Part shown: piece after piece, positions 54,656 to 62,259 of the stretch | Position numbering within the stretch: position 1 is the first letter of the stretch | How the letters are laid out: every line of letters starts with the position of its first letter | Notes under the pieces: generated by a model | What the model saw: only the letters and a program-made list of their open reading frames with translations | Told to the model about the DNA's origin: nothing | Databases searched by the model: none | Program-made: the position numbers and the translations under genes | Assembly: GCF_012034205.1 (NCBI RefSeq) | Contig: NZ_JAATEM010000025.1 | Location: forward strand, 1-64,000 | Direction: 5' to 3' | Origin: Streptomyces composti | GTDB taxonomy: Bacteria; Actinomycetota; Actinomycetes; Streptomycetales; Streptomycetaceae | Length of the DNA stretch: 64,000 nucleotides

Positions 54656-56866
54656 GTGACAGCAGCAACGCACTCCTCGCTCTTCCCGCAGGTACCCGAC
54701 TCGGCCGATGCGGTGCTCGAAGGGCTCGACCCCGAGCAGCGCGAGGTCGCCACCGCGCTGCACGGCCCGGTGTGCGTGCTGGCCGGCGCCGGTACGGGCA
54801 AGACCCGGGCGATCACCCACCGGATCGCCTACGGGGTGCGCGCCGGCATCCTCCAGCCGTCCAGCGTGCTCGCGGTCACCTTCACCAACCGCGCCGCCGG
54901 CGAGATGCGCGGCCGGCTGCGCCAGCTCGGCGCGGTCGGCGTCCAGGCCCGCACCTTCCACTCGGCGGCCCTGCGGCAGCTGCAGTACTTCTGGCCGAAA
55001 GCCATCGGCGGTTCCATGCCCCGGATCGTCGACCGCAAGGTCCAGCTCGTCGCCGACGCGGCGGCCGCCTGCCGCATCCGGCTCGACCGCGGGGAGCTGC
55101 GGGACGTCACCTCCGAGATCGAGTGGTCCAAGGTCACCCAGACCGTCCCCGGCGACTACGCGCCCGCCGCCGCGAAGGCCGGCCGCGAGACGCCCCGGGA
55201 CCCGGCCGAGATCGCCCAGATCTACTCCGTCTACGAGGACCTCAAGCGCGAGCGCGGCGTGATCGACTTCGAGGACGTGCTGCTCCTCACCGTGGCCGTG
55301 CTGCAGGACCGCCCCGACGTCGCCGAGCAGGTCCGCGCCCAGTACCAGCACTTCGTCGTCGACGAGTACCAGGACGTCAGCCCCCTCCAGCAGCGCCTGC
55401 TGGAGCTGTGGCTCGGTGACCGGGAGAACCTGTGCGTGGTCGGCGACGCCAGCCAGACGATCTACTCGTTCACGGGCGCAACCCCCGACTACCTCCTCGA
55501 CTTCCGCACCCGTCACCCGGGCGCCACCGTCGTCAAGCTCGTCCGCGACTACCGCTCCACCCCCCAGGTGGTCCACCTCGCCAACGGGCTGCTCGCCCAG
55601 GCCCGCGGCCGCGCCGCCGACCACCGCCTCGAGCTCGTCTCCCAGCGCGCCCCGGGCCCCGAGCCGGTCTTCACCGAGTACACCGACGAACCGGCCGAGG
55701 CCGAGGGCGCCGCCCACCGCATCCGGGAACTGATCGACTCCGGCGTGCCGGCCGGCGAGATCGCCGTGCTGTTCCGCACCAACTCCCAGTCCGAGACGTA
55801 TGAGCAGGCCCTCGCCGACGCCGGGGTGCCCTATCAGCTGCGCGGCGCCGAGCGTTTCTTCGACCGGCCCGAGGTGCGCAAGGCGATCGCCGCCCTGCGC
55901 GCCGCGGCCCGCTTCGGCGGCAACGACCACCTGCTCGACGACGCCGTCGACCTGCCCTCCCAGGTGCGCGCGGTGCTCTCCGGCGAGGGCTGGACACCGG
56001 AGCCCCCGGCCGGCTCGGGTGCGGTGCGGGAACGCTGGGAGTCCCTGGCAGCCCTGGTGAACCTCGCCCAGGACTTCGCGGCCGTCCACCGGCGGGCCGG
56101 TCTGCCCGATCTCGTCGTCGAGCTCGACGAGCGGGCCGGAGCCCAGCACGCCCCGACCGTCCAGGGCGTCACCCTCGCCTCCCTGCACGCGGCCAAGGGC
56201 CTGGAGTGGGACGTGGTCTTCCTGGTCGGGGTCGCCGAGGGCATGATGCCGATCACCTACGCAAAGACCGACGAGCAGATCGAGGAGGAACGCCGCCTCC
56301 TCTATGTCGGTGTCACCCGCGCCCGCGAGCGCCTGCACCTGTCCTGGGCGCTCTCCCGCTCTCCGGGCGGCCGCCCGAACCGCCGCCCCAGCCGCTTCCT
56401 CGACGGCCTGCGACCGGGCTCGACCGGCACCAGGGGCAGGGCCGCCGCCGGCGGCACGGGAGGCGTGGAGCGCGGCTTCCCGGCGGCGCGCAGCGGGCCG
56501 TCCGGTTCCGGGAGCCCGCGCCGCAGACTGCGCAGCCCCGCCCGTTGCCGGGTCTGCGGGCGCACGCTCACCGACGCGGGCGAGATGAAGCTGATGCGCT
56601 GCGACGACTGCCCGTCCGACATGGACGAGGGCCTCTACGAGCGGCTGCGCGACTGGCGGGCCGGGCAGGCGCGGCGCAGCGGGCAGCCCGACTGGTGCAT
56701 CTTCACCGACAGAACACTGATGGCGATCGCCGAGTCGTCACCCGAGGACGAGTACGAACTCGTGCGCATCCCCGGCGTGGGCAGGCGCAAGCTGGGCCGC
56801 TACGGCGCGGACGTTCTGGCCATCTGCGCAGGTCGGGAGCCCGCCGGGGAGCAGGAACGTGACTGA
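54656..56866 (+). CDS. uvrD2: UvrD2-like superfamily 1 DNA helicase with HRDC domain
   Basis: A 736-residue helicase. Walker A GAGTGKTR, FTNRAAGEMRGR, VDEYQDVS, GDASQTIYSFTG, and LHAAKGLEWD define UvrD. The C-terminus has a tetra-cysteine motif (CRVCGRTL near residue 632 and CDDC) and an HRDC domain (PDWCIFTDRTLMAIA... IPGVGRRKLGRYG), the arrangement peculiar to mycobacterial UvrD2 (Rv3198c), an essential 3-prime-to-5-prime helicase. GTG start. The helicase is encoded divergently from mrx1; wblC follows. Confidence 0.93.
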   Translation: MTAATHSSLFPQVPDSADAVLEGLDPEQREVATALHGPVCVLAGAGTGKTRAITHRIAYGVRAGILQPSSVLAVTFTNRAAGEMRGRLRQLGAVGVQARTFHSAALRQLQYFWPKAIGGSMPRIVDRKVQLVADAAAACRIRLDRGELRDVTSEIEWSKVTQTVPGDYAPAAAKAGRETPRDPAEIAQIYSVYEDLKRERGVIDFEDVLLLTVAVLQDRPDVAEQVRAQYQHFVVDEYQDVSPLQQRLLELWLGDRENLCVVGDASQTIYSFTGATPDYLLDFRTRHPGATVVKLVRDYRSTPQVVHLANGLLAQARGRAADHRLELVSQRAPGPEPVFTEYTDEPAEAEGAAHRIRELIDSGVPAGEIAVLFRTNSQSETYEQALADAGVPYQLRGAERFFDRPEVRKAIAALRAAARFGGNDHLLDDAVDLPSQVRAVLSGEGWTPEPPAGSGAVRERWESLAALVNLAQDFAAVHRRAGLPDLVVELDERAGAQHAPTVQGVTLASLHAAKGLEWDVVFLVGVAEGMMPITYAKTDEQIEEERRLLYVGVTRARERLHLSWALSRSPGGRPNRRPSRFLDGLRPGSTGTRGRAAAGGTGGVERGFPAARSGPSGSGSPRRRLRSPARCRVCGRTLTDAGEMKLMRCDDCPSDMDEGLYERLRDWRAGQARRSGQPDWCIFTDRTLMAIAESSPEDEYELVRIPGVGRRKLGRYGADVLAICAGREPAGEQERD

Positions 56867-56879
56867 TACGAACTCGTCG

Positions 56880-56919
56880 AAAAAATAGTTTGCGCATGCC
56901 CCGGGAATCCCCATAGGTT
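56880..56919 (+). promoter_or_regulatory. wblC promoter with upstream A-tract
   Basis: A -35-like TTGCGC (56890-56895) and a -10-like TAGGTT (56914-56919) are separated by 18 bases. AAAAAATAG (56880-56888) lies immediately upstream of the -35. In mycobacteria WhiB7 activates its own promoter by binding an AT-rich stretch just upstream of the -35 together with the housekeeping sigma factor, and this layout fits that. Confidence 0.65.
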
Positions 56920-57031
56920 CTTAGGCACGGAAGCGGCGGCCTTCTCGGAGGCGCTGATTCCGTGTTGTACTTGCATATCCGCCGGACTGGCTCTGCTCCA
57001 GTCCCCGAAGCGCCGAGAGGAGGCGAGTCCA

Positions 57032-57346
57032 GTGATCAGCATCAACTTCAGCTCCGACGTCGAGATGACCGGTCGCTCGGCCGTCTCCCTGTGCATGCTC
57101 GGCGCCTCGAACAAGGGCACCGGTGTGTCCGGCCTCCGTGCCGCCGCGCACCTGGAGTCCGCCTTTGCACCCGCGGGTCTTGCCATTCGTGGGCGCGATG
57201 CGCGACCGACCCAGGCACTGGAAGCAGTACAGGCGCAGGCCCAGGCCTATGCCTTTGCGGCGACCGGTGCCGGAGTCCGGAAGCAGACGAAGCACAACCA
57301 GATGTGGGCCTTCCGTGGGCCAGAACCCTGGAGTGATCCAGCCTGA
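57032..57346 (+). CDS. upstream ORF in the wblC leader
   Basis: A 104-codon frame from GTG at 57032, with GAGAGGAGG eight bases upstream, ending at TGA 57344-57346. Its first half has Streptomyces-like codon use; the last 30 codons are poorer in third-position GC. It ends in NQMWAFRGPEPWSDPA. WhiB7/WblC genes are known to be controlled by translation of an upstream ORF coupled to a transcription terminator, and this frame occupies that place. The peptide itself probably has no independent function. The TGA lies in the stem of a hairpin with a TTCG tetraloop (57341-57356). Confidence 0.7.
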   Translation: MISINFSSDVEMTGRSAVSLCMLGASNKGTGVSGLRAAAHLESAFAPAGLAIRGRDARPTQALEAVQAQAQAYAFAATGAGVRKQTKHNQMWAFRGPEPWSDPA

Positions 57347-57410
57347 TTCGTCAGGCCGGCGCCTTCAGGGCCGCGGAACCCCATCCGGGATCCGCGGCCC
57401 TTCTGTTTGT
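57328..57410 (+). terminator. attenuator of wblC (intrinsic terminator with preceding hairpins)
   Basis: Three structures follow one another. CTGGAgtgaTCCAG (57328-57341) and GCCTGAttcgTCAGGC (57341-57356, containing the upstream ORF stop) are alternative small hairpins. GGGCCGCGGA (57368-57377) pairs with TCCGCGGCCC (57391-57400) and is followed by TTCTGTTTGT, a true intrinsic terminator. It lies 108 bases before wblC. Ribosomes stalled by translation inhibitors on the upstream ORF would be expected to alter folding and permit read-through. Confidence 0.75.
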
Positions 57411-57518
57411 CCACCCACACGGACAGCGGAACGAAGGGGCCTCGGGACAAGAAAAGACCCGGTACCAGCCGCCCATCCGGCCAACCGGCCGGACACGACC
57501 AGACGAGGAAGACGAACC

Positions 57519-57887
57519 GTGCAACTCGAAGCGCACGCCCCGTCCGTACCGCCTTCCGACACGATCCCCAAGCACGGCTCCACGGAGGACCCGACCTTGA
57601 CTCCGCTCACCGCGCTCACCGCGCTCGACGACGCCATCGAGAACCTGGACGTGCCCGTCCCCTGCCGCTCCTACGACCCGGAGGTCTTCTTCGCGGAGTC
57701 CCCGGCGGACGTGGAGTACGCCAAGTCCCTCTGCCGCACCTGCCCGCTGATCGAGGCCTGCCTGGCCGGCGCCAAGGAGCGGCGTGAGCCCTGGGGCGTC
57801 TGGGGTGGCGAGCTGTTCGTCCAGGGGGTTGTCGTTGCCCGGAAGCGGCCGCGTGGTCGCCCGCGCAAGAACCCGGTCACGGCATGA
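57519..57887 (+). CDS. wblC: WblC/WhiB7 antibiotic-response regulator
   Basis: A 122-residue Wbl protein. The four [4Fe-4S] cysteines are in VPCRSYDPEVFF, SLCRTCPLIEACLAG; the Wbl motif GVWGGE is followed by a basic tail with the AT-hook RGRPRK, unique to WhiB7/WblC. It binds the housekeeping sigma factor and activates intrinsic-resistance genes after exposure to ribosome-targeting antibiotics. The GTG at 57519 follows GAGGAAGACGAACC. The stop overlaps the ATG of the next small gene (ATGA). Position beside uvrD2 and an AarF kinase is the same as for Rv3197A. Confidence 0.95.
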   Translation: MQLEAHAPSVPPSDTIPKHGSTEDPTLTPLTALTALDDAIENLDVPVPCRSYDPEVFFAESPADVEYAKSLCRTCPLIEACLAGAKERREPWGVWGGELFVQGVVVARKRPRGRPRKNPVTA

Positions 57888-58207
57888 ACACCCGCGGAAC
57901 GATCGACCGTCCCCTCACGCACGACCCCCAGAAGCAGGCCCCGATGACGCCGTCCACTCACGAGCCCGCAGGCTCCGCGACCGAAGACTTCACGACCAGC
58001 GGCGCGAACGACTCGCGCCAGAACAGGACCCGAGAGATGCAACTCATCCCAGAAGCCCTGGCCCGTGCGCATATGCACGAGCGACTGCAGGAGGCCGAAC
58101 GCGAGCGTCAGGCCTCGCGCCTGGCGACCGCCCGCCGCATGCAGCGGCGTGCCGAGCGTGCTTCGCGGCGGGCCCGCCGCGCGCTCGCCATGGCCGTCAT
58201 GCAGTAG
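57884..58207 (+). CDS. small basic protein coupled to wblC
   Basis: A 107-residue protein whose ATG overlaps the wblC stop (ATGA), so it is co-translated with the regulator. Residues 1-50 are polar and disordered; 55-107 form a long basic amphipathic helix rich in Arg/Ala (EALARAHMHERLQEAERERQ and RRMQRRAERASRRARRALAM). No family is recognised. Coupling to wblC suggests a role in the antibiotic response, perhaps as a nucleic-acid- or ribosome-binding peptide; this is inference. Confidence 0.7.
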   Translation: MNTRGTIDRPLTHDPQKQAPMTPSTHEPAGSATEDFTTSGANDSRQNRTREMQLIPEALARAHMHERLQEAERERQASRLATARRMQRRAERASRRARRALAMAVMQ

Positions 58208-58274
58208 GCGGCAGCAGCCAGGCAGTGTCCGTCACCAGCTGAGAGCGCTGCCTCCGGACCGGAGGAGCTGCTCC

Positions 58275-58316
58275 CCGCGGGGGCCGGTCCGTGTCGAAGC
58301 GGACCGGCCCCCGCGG
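58275..58316 (+). terminator. terminator of the wblC operon
   Basis: A perfect 17-bp stem (CCGCGGGGGCCGGTCCG and complement) with an 8-base loop, 68 bases after the small basic protein stop. One of the most stable hairpins in the window. Confidence 0.85.
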
Positions 58317-58362
58317 TGCGTCCGGCCGGGCGGGCCGCACGGTGCGGCGCTATCGTCGCCGG

Positions 58363-58572
58363 ATGACGAGTCATCCCGGTGACAGTGACAACCGCTCCCG
58401 GGCGGCGGAGCCGGAGTCCCTCGTGTGCGCCCGCTGCGGTGCCCGGGCCGAGGGACCGCAACCGACCTGGACCTTCTCCGTGGAGCAGGGCGAGCCCCGC
58501 CACTACTGCGAGGTCTGCTCACGGGAGAACCTGCGCGCGATCGAGGGCAGGCTGGACTCGCAGTGGTGGTAG
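58363..58572 (+). CDS. small zinc-ribbon protein
   Basis: A 69-residue protein with two CxxC pairs (CARCG and CEVCS) spaced 25 residues apart, typical of a treble-clef or zinc ribbon. It is preceded by a disordered N-terminus. The ATG at 58363 is used because the frame upstream passes through the terminator hairpin. Streptomyces-conserved; no function known. Convergent with the AarF kinase gene, 54 bases away. Confidence 0.75.
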   Translation: MTSHPGDSDNRSRAAEPESLVCARCGARAEGPQPTWTFSVEQGEPRHYCEVCSRENLRAIEGRLDSQWW

Positions 58573-58625
58573 GGGAGCGACCACGGCCGTAGGGGAGGAG
58601 CCACCGCAGCCGGCCGCTTCGCCTC

Positions 58626-59987
58626 TCACGCCTCGGCCGCCCGCTCCTCCTCCGCCTCGGGCACGAACCCGGGCAGCCACTCCTCCAGCTCCTCCCGCAG
58701 CCGGACCGTCGCGCCCAGCTGGCACAGCACACCGATCGTGCTCAGCGTCACCCGGTGGATCAGCAGATACGCCGGCGGCAGATTGAGCTGCTTGCCCAAC
58801 TGGTAGGCGGGGGACCGGGGATCGGCGACACGGGCCGCCTGGCTGCGCATCCAGCCGCGGGTGAAGGTGAACTCGTCGACCTGCGCCGGTTCGATGATCG
58901 GCAGCAGATAGTCGAGGACCGCGTCCGGGTCCAGCTCTATGGACTCCTTGACGAAGCCCTCCTCGCACAGCATCTCGTAGACGGTCTCCGCCTCGCCGTC
59001 CAGCGTCATGCGCAGCGCCTCGCCGATGGTGACGGGCAGCCCGCCGGGCAGACGGTCGACCGTGCCGAAGTCCAGCACGCCCAGACGCCAGTCGTCCTCA
59101 CCGTCCGGACCGCCGGGCAGCAGCCGGAAGTTGCCCGGGTGCGGGTCGGCGTGCAGCAGACCGGTGCGGGCGGGACCCGAGAAGAGGAAGCGCGCCAGAA
59201 GCTGCCCGGCCCGGTTGCGCTGCTCCTCGGTGCCGTCCGAGATGATCTCCGCCAGCGGGATTCCGTCCATCCATTCGGTGATCAGCACCTGGTCGGTCTG
59301 GTGGACCACCCCCGGCACCACCACGTCCGGGTCGCCGTCGAACTCCTCCGCGTGGACCTGCTGGGCCTGCGCCTCCAGGCCGTAGTCCAGCTCCTCGGAG
59401 ACCCGGTCCCTCAGCTCCGCGATCAGCGGCTTCACGTCCATGCCCGGCACCAGCGGTCCCAGCAGCCGGGCGAAGCGGCTGAGCTGGTTCAGGTCGGACA
59501 GCAGGGCCTCGCCCGCGCCCGGGTACTGCACCTTCACCGCCACCTCGCGCCCGTCGTGCCACACGCCCCGGTGCACCTGGCCGATGGAGGCCGCCGCCGC
59601 GGGCTTGTCCTCGAACTCCAGGAAAAGATCGCGCCAGTTCTCGCCCAGCCGCTCGGCCAGCACCGCGTGCACGGTGCGGCCGGGCATCGGCGGGGCCGCC
59701 TCCTGCAGCTTGGTGAGCGTCGCACGATAGGGACCGGCGATCTCCTCGGGCAGCGCCGACTCGAAGACCGACAGGGCCTGGCCGAACTTCATCGCCCCGC
59801 CCTTCAGCTCGCCGAGCACCTTGAACAGCTGATCGGCGGTGCGCTGCTGCAGCTCGCGGCCGACGATCTCCGCGGACTCGCCCACGATCCGCTTGCCGAG
59901 TCCCCAGGTCGCCCGCCCGGCGATGCCGAGCGGAAGCGCCGCCAGCTTGGCGGTCCGGGTGACCGCCTTGCGGGGAAGATCAGACAT
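58626..59987 (-). CDS. AarF/UbiB/ABC1-family atypical kinase
   Basis: A 453-residue ABC1 kinase. Family motifs: KFGQ (the KxGQ motif) in GGAMKFGQALS, the Ala-rich loop AAAASIGQVHRG, VAVKVQYPG (Lys of VAVK), LLHADPHPGN and LGVLDFG. These kinases bind ATP in an unusual way and take part in quinone or lipid metabolism. The C-terminal 70 residues show a predicted helical region without clear membrane spans. The ATG at 59987 follows GGAGGGCGC and overlaps the upstream gene end by eight bases. Orthologue of Rv3197, beside whiB7. Confidence 0.92.
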   Translation of the reverse strand: MSDLPRKAVTRTAKLAALPLGIAGRATWGLGKRIVGESAEIVGRELQQRTADQLFKVLGELKGGAMKFGQALSVFESALPEEIAGPYRATLTKLQEAAPPMPGRTVHAVLAERLGENWRDLFLEFEDKPAAAASIGQVHRGVWHDGREVAVKVQYPGAGEALLSDLNQLSRFARLLGPLVPGMDVKPLIAELRDRVSEELDYGLEAQAQQVHAEEFDGDPDVVVPGVVHQTDQVLITEWMDGIPLAEIISDGTEEQRNRAGQLLARFLFSGPARTGLLHADPHPGNFRLLPGGPDGEDDWRLGVLDFGTVDRLPGGLPVTIGEALRMTLDGEAETVYEMLCEEGFVKESIELDPDAVLDYLLPIIEPAQVDEFTFTRGWMRSQAARVADPRSPAYQLGKQLNLPPAYLLIHRVTLSTIGVLCQLGATVRLREELEEWLPGFVPEAEEERAAEA

Positions 59988-61194
59988 GCGCCCTCCAAGT
60001 CCCTGCCGGCCGCTGTGCGTGCGCCTCGTGGAGCGCCCCCTCCGGCGGCCCGTGCACGGCCATTGTCTCGTGCGACCGTCCCTGACCGGAGGTGTGTTCT
60101 CCCTTACCTTTCTCCGCCGCACCGCACGGGCATGCGGGATGCGCCGGGACCGGGCGCGCATGCCAGGCGAGGCCGGGAAGCACGACCTCCCACCGGGCTC
60201 CGGCACTGGATGGAACACGGCCGTCGAGAAAGGCGAGCACATGGGCGGCGGCCAGTCCCGCCGCCGTAGCGGCAAGAGCGAGGTCGCAGGCGGTCGTACG
60301 CGGCCTTCCCCCGGACCGCCACTGGGCCACCAGCCGTGGCCAGACCGGGTCCCGGTCGGTGCGGTGCTGCTGGAGACAGCCCGCACAGCCCGTCTCGCCC
60401 GGCAGTACGAGCGGGCCCACCACACCGGTTCCCTCCACCACCCCGGCGTACAGATGGGGCGTGCCCGAGGCCAGCAGGGGCTCGGCGGAGACCGGGTCGG
60501 GCGCGTGCACCGCGACGTCGTCCCGCGGAGCGAGCACCACCAGGGAGAAGCAGGGGGTGTCCGCCGACAGCCGGGGGCGCTCGGCGCGGCGGGGCGGCCG
60601 GTCCGGTGCCGTGCGGCGCACCACCCGGCGCAGCGCCTCCTCCCGGCGTTCGCCGATCGCCTCGGCGGGCAGTCCGCCCGGCGTCACGTCAGCCGGCTCG
60701 ACCTGCCCGACGTCCCGCACCTCGACCCCGCCGACGCCCGCGCCGGACAGCAGCGCCGCCAGCACCGCGCCCACCCGGCCCGCACCCCGCACCTGCACCC
60801 GGGCCTCGCGCCGCGCCGCCAGCCGCTCCAGGGCCTCGCCCGGCTCGGAGGCGGTCAGGGACAGCGAGGCCAGATCGGGGCCGAGCCGCTCCATGACCTC
60901 CCGCTTCTCGCGCAGTGCCCCGGCTGCCGGCCCGCCGCCCCGGGCGTCGTCCAGCAGCCCGGCCCGCGCCAGCCTTCTCACCAGCCGGTCGACCTGGTCG
61001 CCGGGCAGGTCCATCCGCGGGCCCTCGGCGCGCAGCAGCTCGAGGCCGCGCGTGCCGTCGAGCTGCTCGAGGAAGTGACCTGTCGCCGTGTCCACCGGCC
61101 CCAGGGTCAGCGCGTGCGCCGGTGTCATCCCGAACTGCACCGTGTTGAGATCGCGCCAGCCGCGCCGGAGCGCGGGTTTCACCAGCGGATGCAT
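59980..61194 (-). CDS. ThiF/E1-like protein, probably non-canonical
   Basis: A 404-residue protein with an E1-like Rossmann motif (VRGAGRVGAVLAALLSGAGV) and zinc-binding pairs (GCAGCLQQH, CPCG near the C-terminus). The first 130 residues resemble the winged leader-binding domain of TOMM cyclodehydratases (LGPVDTATGHFLEQLDGTRG). Typical MoeB catalytic residues (Arg finger, Asp of DGTDNF) are not evident, so adenylation is uncertain. The last 50 residues are a low-complexity tail. No RiPP precursor gene is nearby. The end of the gene overlaps the AarF start, and an orthologue occupies this place in mycobacteria (Rv3196). Confidence 0.75.
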   Translation of the reverse strand: MHPLVKPALRRGWRDLNTVQFGMTPAHALTLGPVDTATGHFLEQLDGTRGLELLRAEGPRMDLPGDQVDRLVRRLARAGLLDDARGGGPAAGALREKREVMERLGPDLASLSLTASEPGEALERLAARREARVQVRGAGRVGAVLAALLSGAGVGGVEVRDVGQVEPADVTPGGLPAEAIGERREEALRRVVRRTAPDRPPRRAERPRLSADTPCFSLVVLAPRDDVAVHAPDPVSAEPLLASGTPHLYAGVVEGTGVVGPLVLPGETGCAGCLQQHRTDRDPVWPRLVAQWRSGGRPRTTACDLALAATAAGLAAAHVLAFLDGRVPSSAGARWEVVLPGLAWHARPVPAHPACPCGAAEKGKGEHTSGQGRSHETMAVHGPPEGALHEAHAQRPAGTWRAHV

Positions 61195-61439
61195 GGCAGC
61201 CCCCGTACGTGCTCGTGTGCGTGGATCGTCCACGGACCTTCGTCCGGATCGTCCCCGTGTTCCGGCCGGGCCCGGTCGGGACCCGGCGCTGCCAGCATGC
61301 CGCGGATGCGGAGAGGGCCGCGGAAAGTTGTCCACAGGCGGGCGGGATTCATCGTACAAATCCGGCGCCCGGAGGCCGTAACCGCATCGAACCGTCCCGG
61401 AGCCGGGACTTCCCGGTGCTCAGCGGGTACGGTCGGGGC

Positions 61440-62069
61440 GTGCCCGCCGACCCACTGCACCGCGCCGGAAAGTCACAGCGCAGCACGACGAGCCAGCCGA
61501 CGAGCGGCTCACGGGCGAGCGCGATCGAGGTCCGCAGGAGCGCCCGCCGACGCAGAACGGTCTCCGCGTACCGCGAGGGCGATCGCACCGTCGTGCTCAT
61601 CCCCGCCCGGATGTCCGAGGCGGAGGAGCAGCGCTGGGTCACTGTCATGCTCGACAAACTGGCCGCGCAGGAGAGCAGGCGGGCCCTCGGCGACGCCCAG
61701 CTGGCCGAGCGGGCCGAGCGGCTCTCCGCCCAGTACTTCGAGGGCCGGCCCCGGCCCGCCTCGGTGCGCTGGGTGACGAACCAGAACACCCGCTGGGGCT
61801 CGTGCACCCCTTCCGACGGCAGCATCCGCCTGTCGCACCGGCTGCAGGGCATGCCCGAGTACGTCGTCGACTACGTCCTGTGCCACGAGCTGGCCCATCT
61901 GCTGGTGCCCGGGCACGGACCGCGGTTCTGGCGGCTCCTCGAGGCGTACCCGAAGACCGAACGGGCCCGCGGGTACCTCGAGGGCGTGGTCGCCGCCGAG
62001 CGGCTGCCGCACGTGCCGGGCGCCCGTGACGAGCGCCCCGCGCAGAACGATCAGTCTCAGGGCGACTGA
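61440..62069 (+). CDS. YgjP/M48-type metallopeptidase
   Basis: A 209-residue zinc metallopeptidase of the YgjP/WLM-like family (DUF45). The zinc site HELAH (VLCHELAHLLVPGHGPRFW, with a distal His) and the preceding motif RWGSCTPSDGSIRLSHRL are characteristic. Residues 1-50 are basic and disordered. The GTG at 61440 is in the non-coding gap divergent from the ThiF-like gene. Family members are cytoplasmic, function unknown. Confidence 0.85.
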   Translation: MPADPLHRAGKSQRSTTSQPTSGSRASAIEVRRSARRRRTVSAYREGDRTVVLIPARMSEAEEQRWVTVMLDKLAAQESRRALGDAQLAERAERLSAQYFEGRPRPASVRWVTNQNTRWGSCTPSDGSIRLSHRLQGMPEYVVDYVLCHELAHLLVPGHGPRFWRLLEAYPKTERARGYLEGVVAAERLPHVPGARDERPAQNDQSQGD

Positions 62070-62259
62070 CCCCGGGGCGAGCGGCGCGCGCAGCTCCCGG
62101 CCTCGCGCAGACCGACCCCGGTACCGACCCCTCGCGGCCCCCACCTTAAGGTGCAGGCGATCGTTCTGTACCGGGTGTGTACCGACTTCATCCGGTGTCC
62201 GGGATTGACGTTAGCCTGGCGCGACGCACTCACATTCGGGATGGGGGACGGTCGTACGC

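Noticed and set aside
56903..56919. GGGAAT near the wblC promoter as a sigma-R element
   Set aside because: The only GTT downstream is 8 bases away instead of 18, and no GTT occurs at the correct distance; the TTGCGC-N18-TAGGTT reading fits better.
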